In this document: positions 54,633 through 55,925 of the stretch, in pieces
Numbering within the stretch: position 1 is the first letter of the stretch
Layout of the letters: each line of letters begins with the position of its first letter
NCBI RefSeq assembly: GCF_900111795.1
Contig: NZ_FOJQ01000013.1
Location: forward strand, 1-55,925
DNA length: 55,925 nt
Direction of reading: 5' to 3'
DNA from: Anoxybacillus pushchinoensis
GTDB lineage: Bacteria > Bacillota > Bacilli > Bacillales > Anoxybacillaceae
Notes under the pieces: generated by a model
What the model saw: only the letters and a program-made list of their open reading frames with translations
The model's database searches: none
What the model was told of the DNA's origin: nothing
Made by a program: the position numbers and the translations under genes

Positions 54633-54662
54633 AATGAGGCGGTACAGCCTCATTTTATTTCT
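54631..54662. terminator. Bidirectional terminator overlapping the kbaA and pdaB stop codons
   Basis: AAAATGAGGC (54631-54640)/GCCTCATTTT (54647-54656), 10 bp perfect, loop GGTACA, with T-rich flanks on both strands. It covers the last bases of the kbaA stop (54630-54632) and the pdaB stop (54650-54652). Confidence 0.85.
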
Positions 54663-55411
54663 TTGCTTTTTATATGCGCGTTGTTGACAAGATCAGATAT
54701 TGGTACACTTTTATATCCTTCTTTTTTCATCCATATAATGATTTGTTCTAACGCTTGAGCGGTTTGTTTCGCCGAATCTGATGCGTGGAGTAATACAATA
54801 TCTCCGCTTTTCGCGTTTTCTGTAACATTTTGTACGATCGAGTTTACCCCAGGATTAAGCCAATCTTTTGAATCAACACTCCAATGCACGACAGTATAGC
54901 CGAAAGAATGAACAGTTTTTAGAACGTTTTTGTTAAAATTTCCTGTTGGCACACGAAGAAAAGAGACGTGTTTCATCCCTAACGTATCAAATACTTTTTT
55001 AGCTTGTGCTAAATCACGGATAATTTTCCCTCGTTCAAGCTCGGTATAGTTTTTATATTCGTAGCCCATACTTCCGATTTCATGACCATCCTCTACAATT
55101 TTTTTCACGATGCGAGGATGACGCTCTGCCCAAGAAGCAGATAGGAAAAACGTGGCCTTTACATCATGTTTTTTTAATACGTTTAAAATAGGAATAGCAT
55201 TTGTTTCTCCCCAACTAATGTCAAATGTTAGGGCGAGCTCATTTTTTTTATTTTCGACTCTGTAAATTGCTTTCGGCCCAAGATCGTTGGAAAATACAGA
55301 TTCATTTGCGATTTGTTGAATATACAAAATGGAGGCTGTAACAAAGGCGATTGATATGATGAGAAGCCACTTTTTTATTTTCTTTCCGTCGAGAATATAA
55401 AAAAACTTCAA
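54650..55411 (-). CDS. pdaB: Polysaccharide deacetylase family sporulation protein PdaB
   Basis: 253 aa. N-terminal membrane anchor (about 14-33), then a NodB-type domain with family-specific changes: motif 1 reads TFDISWG instead of TFDDGP, the metal-binding HxxxH is replaced by HEIGSMGYEY, motif 3 is RVPTGNFN and LLHAS carries the last histidine. The same changes occur in B. subtilis PdaB, which keeps spores stable after release, so classical deacetylase activity is doubtful. TTG start after AAGGGGGG. Preceded by a candidate sigma-E promoter. Confidence 0.92.
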   Translation of the reverse strand: MKFFYILDGKKIKKWLLIISIAFVTASILYIQQIANESVFSNDLGPKAIYRVENKKNELALTFDISWGETNAIPILNVLKKHDVKATFFLSASWAERHPRIVKKIVEDGHEIGSMGYEYKNYTELERGKIIRDLAQAKKVFDTLGMKHVSFLRVPTGNFNKNVLKTVHSFGYTVVHWSVDSKDWLNPGVNSIVQNVTENAKSGDIVLLHASDSAKQTAQALEQIIIWMKKEGYKSVPISDLVNNAHIKSKEIK

Positions 55412-55441
55412 TATTTGTCCCCCCTTGTCCTTTTTATGACC

Positions 55442-55469
55442 ATCTTATGCAAAAAACATCATGATATGA
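55442..55469 (-). promoter_or_regulatory. Candidate sigma-E promoter for pdaB
   Basis: On the - strand, TCATATC (55469-55463), 13-nt spacer, CATAAGAT (55449-55442), close to the sigma-E consensus KMATATT/CATACAMT. Mother-cell expression is known for B. subtilis pdaB. Confidence 0.55.
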
Positions 55470-55507
55470 TGAATGAATAAATAACAACATTTTTTAAAAG
55501 AATATTG

Positions 55508-55536
55508 TTGACAATAAAATGTTTTGTATGTTAAAT
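55508..55536 (+). promoter_or_regulatory. rRNA operon promoter P1
   Basis: TTGACA (55508-55513), 17-nt spacer, TTAAAT (55531-55536), with an AT-rich upstream region that could act as UP element. Confidence 0.85.
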
Positions 55537-55570
55537 TAATAAACGTCGTCAGCGTCAGTACAAAATGATG

Positions 55571-55599
55571 TTGACGTAAACAAGAAGAAGTGATAAAAT
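55571..55599 (+). promoter_or_regulatory. rRNA operon promoter P2
   Basis: TTGACG (55571-55576), 17-nt spacer, TAAAAT (55594-55599). Tandem with P1 at 63-nt spacing, as is typical of Bacillus rrn operons. Confidence 0.88.
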
Positions 55600-55678
55600 A
55601 CTAAAGTCGTCGTTAGACAAACATGTTCCTTGAAAACTGAACGAAGCGAAAAGCGTATGAAGCTAGAGAGATAAACTT

Positions 55679-55925
55679 TCTATGGAGAGTTTGATCCTGG
55701 CTCAGGACGAACGCTGGCGGCGTGCCTAATACATGCAAGTCGAGCGGACGATTCAAAAGCTTGCTTTTGAATCGTTAGCGGCGGACGGGTGAGTAACACG
55801 TGGGCAACCTGCCCTGTAGACGGGGATAACACCGAGAAATCGGTGCTAATACCGGATAACACGAAATGTCGCATGACGTTTCGTTGAAAGGCGGCGCAAG
55901 CTGCCGCTACAGGATGGGCCCGCGG
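55679..55925 (+). rRNA. rrs: 16S ribosomal RNA (5' part, cut by the window end)
   Basis: Contains the universal GAGTTTGATCCTGGCTCAG and GGCGGACGGGTGAGTAACACG. The V1 loop (ACGATTCAAAAGCTTGCTTT) and V2 resemble Anoxybacillus as I remember it. Only about the first 247 nt are inside the window. Start estimated from the E. coli numbering of GAGTTTGATC. Confidence 0.97.

Overview
The window is origin-proximal core chromosome of a moderately thermophilic, spore-forming Bacillaceae, most likely Anoxybacillus or a close relative. Gene order follows Bacillus subtilis from ctsR to pdaB. The 16S rRNA fragment at the right end has a V1-V2 sequence I associate with Anoxybacillus (from memory, not a search). 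The sporulation and germination genes (sigH, kbaA, gerD, cwlD, pdaB) mark a spore former. All genes are on the + strand except gerD and pdaB.

Layout. 1-200: end of an rRNA operon (5S rRNA and terminator). 250-4900: CtsR-controlled stress operon ctsR-mcsA-mcsB-clpC. 4926-8687: radA, a PIN/TRAM membrane protein, ispD and ispF; disA, which lies between radA and yacL in B. subtilis, is missing. 8751-14254: gltX, a cysteine T-box, cysE-cysS, then mrnC-rlmB-rae1. 14259-16045: sigH, rpmGB, secE, nusG. 16057-18613: L11/L1 and L10/L12 operons with structured leaders. 18638-26681: a 16S methyltransferase gene, rpoB and rpoC. 26736-31667: str operon (rplGB-rpsL-rpsG-fusA-tuf). 31672-46660: the S10-spc-alpha cluster from rpsJ to rplQ, with secY, adk, map, infA and rpoA inside. 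46717-49952: ECF vitamin transporter core ecfA1-ecfA2-ecfT, then truA. 49971-50991: rplM-rpsI with an L13-type leader. 51042-55411: ybaK-like gene, cwlD, salA, gerD(-), kbaA, pdaB(-). 55508-55925: tandem rRNA promoters and the first ~250 nt of another 16S rRNA.

The genes together supply most of the translation and transcription machinery, protein quality control, two tRNA charging enzymes and cysteine synthesis, followed by a small sporulation cluster. I see no mobile element, prophage, CRISPR array, toxin-antitoxin or defence system, and no biosynthetic island.

The interest lies in non-coding structure. There is a hairpin that appears to bridge a distant Shine-Dalgarno to the nusG start codon, with an attenuator-like leader just upstream. 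Long intercistronic hairpins lie at rpsG-fusA, rpoC-rplGB and fusA-tuf. Palindromes overlap the stop codons of both members of two convergent gene pairs. disA has been cleanly lost from its usual site. Start codons were moved from the longest reading frame wherever the Shine-Dalgarno position and the B. subtilis homologue agreed. Comparisons with B. subtilis are from memory.
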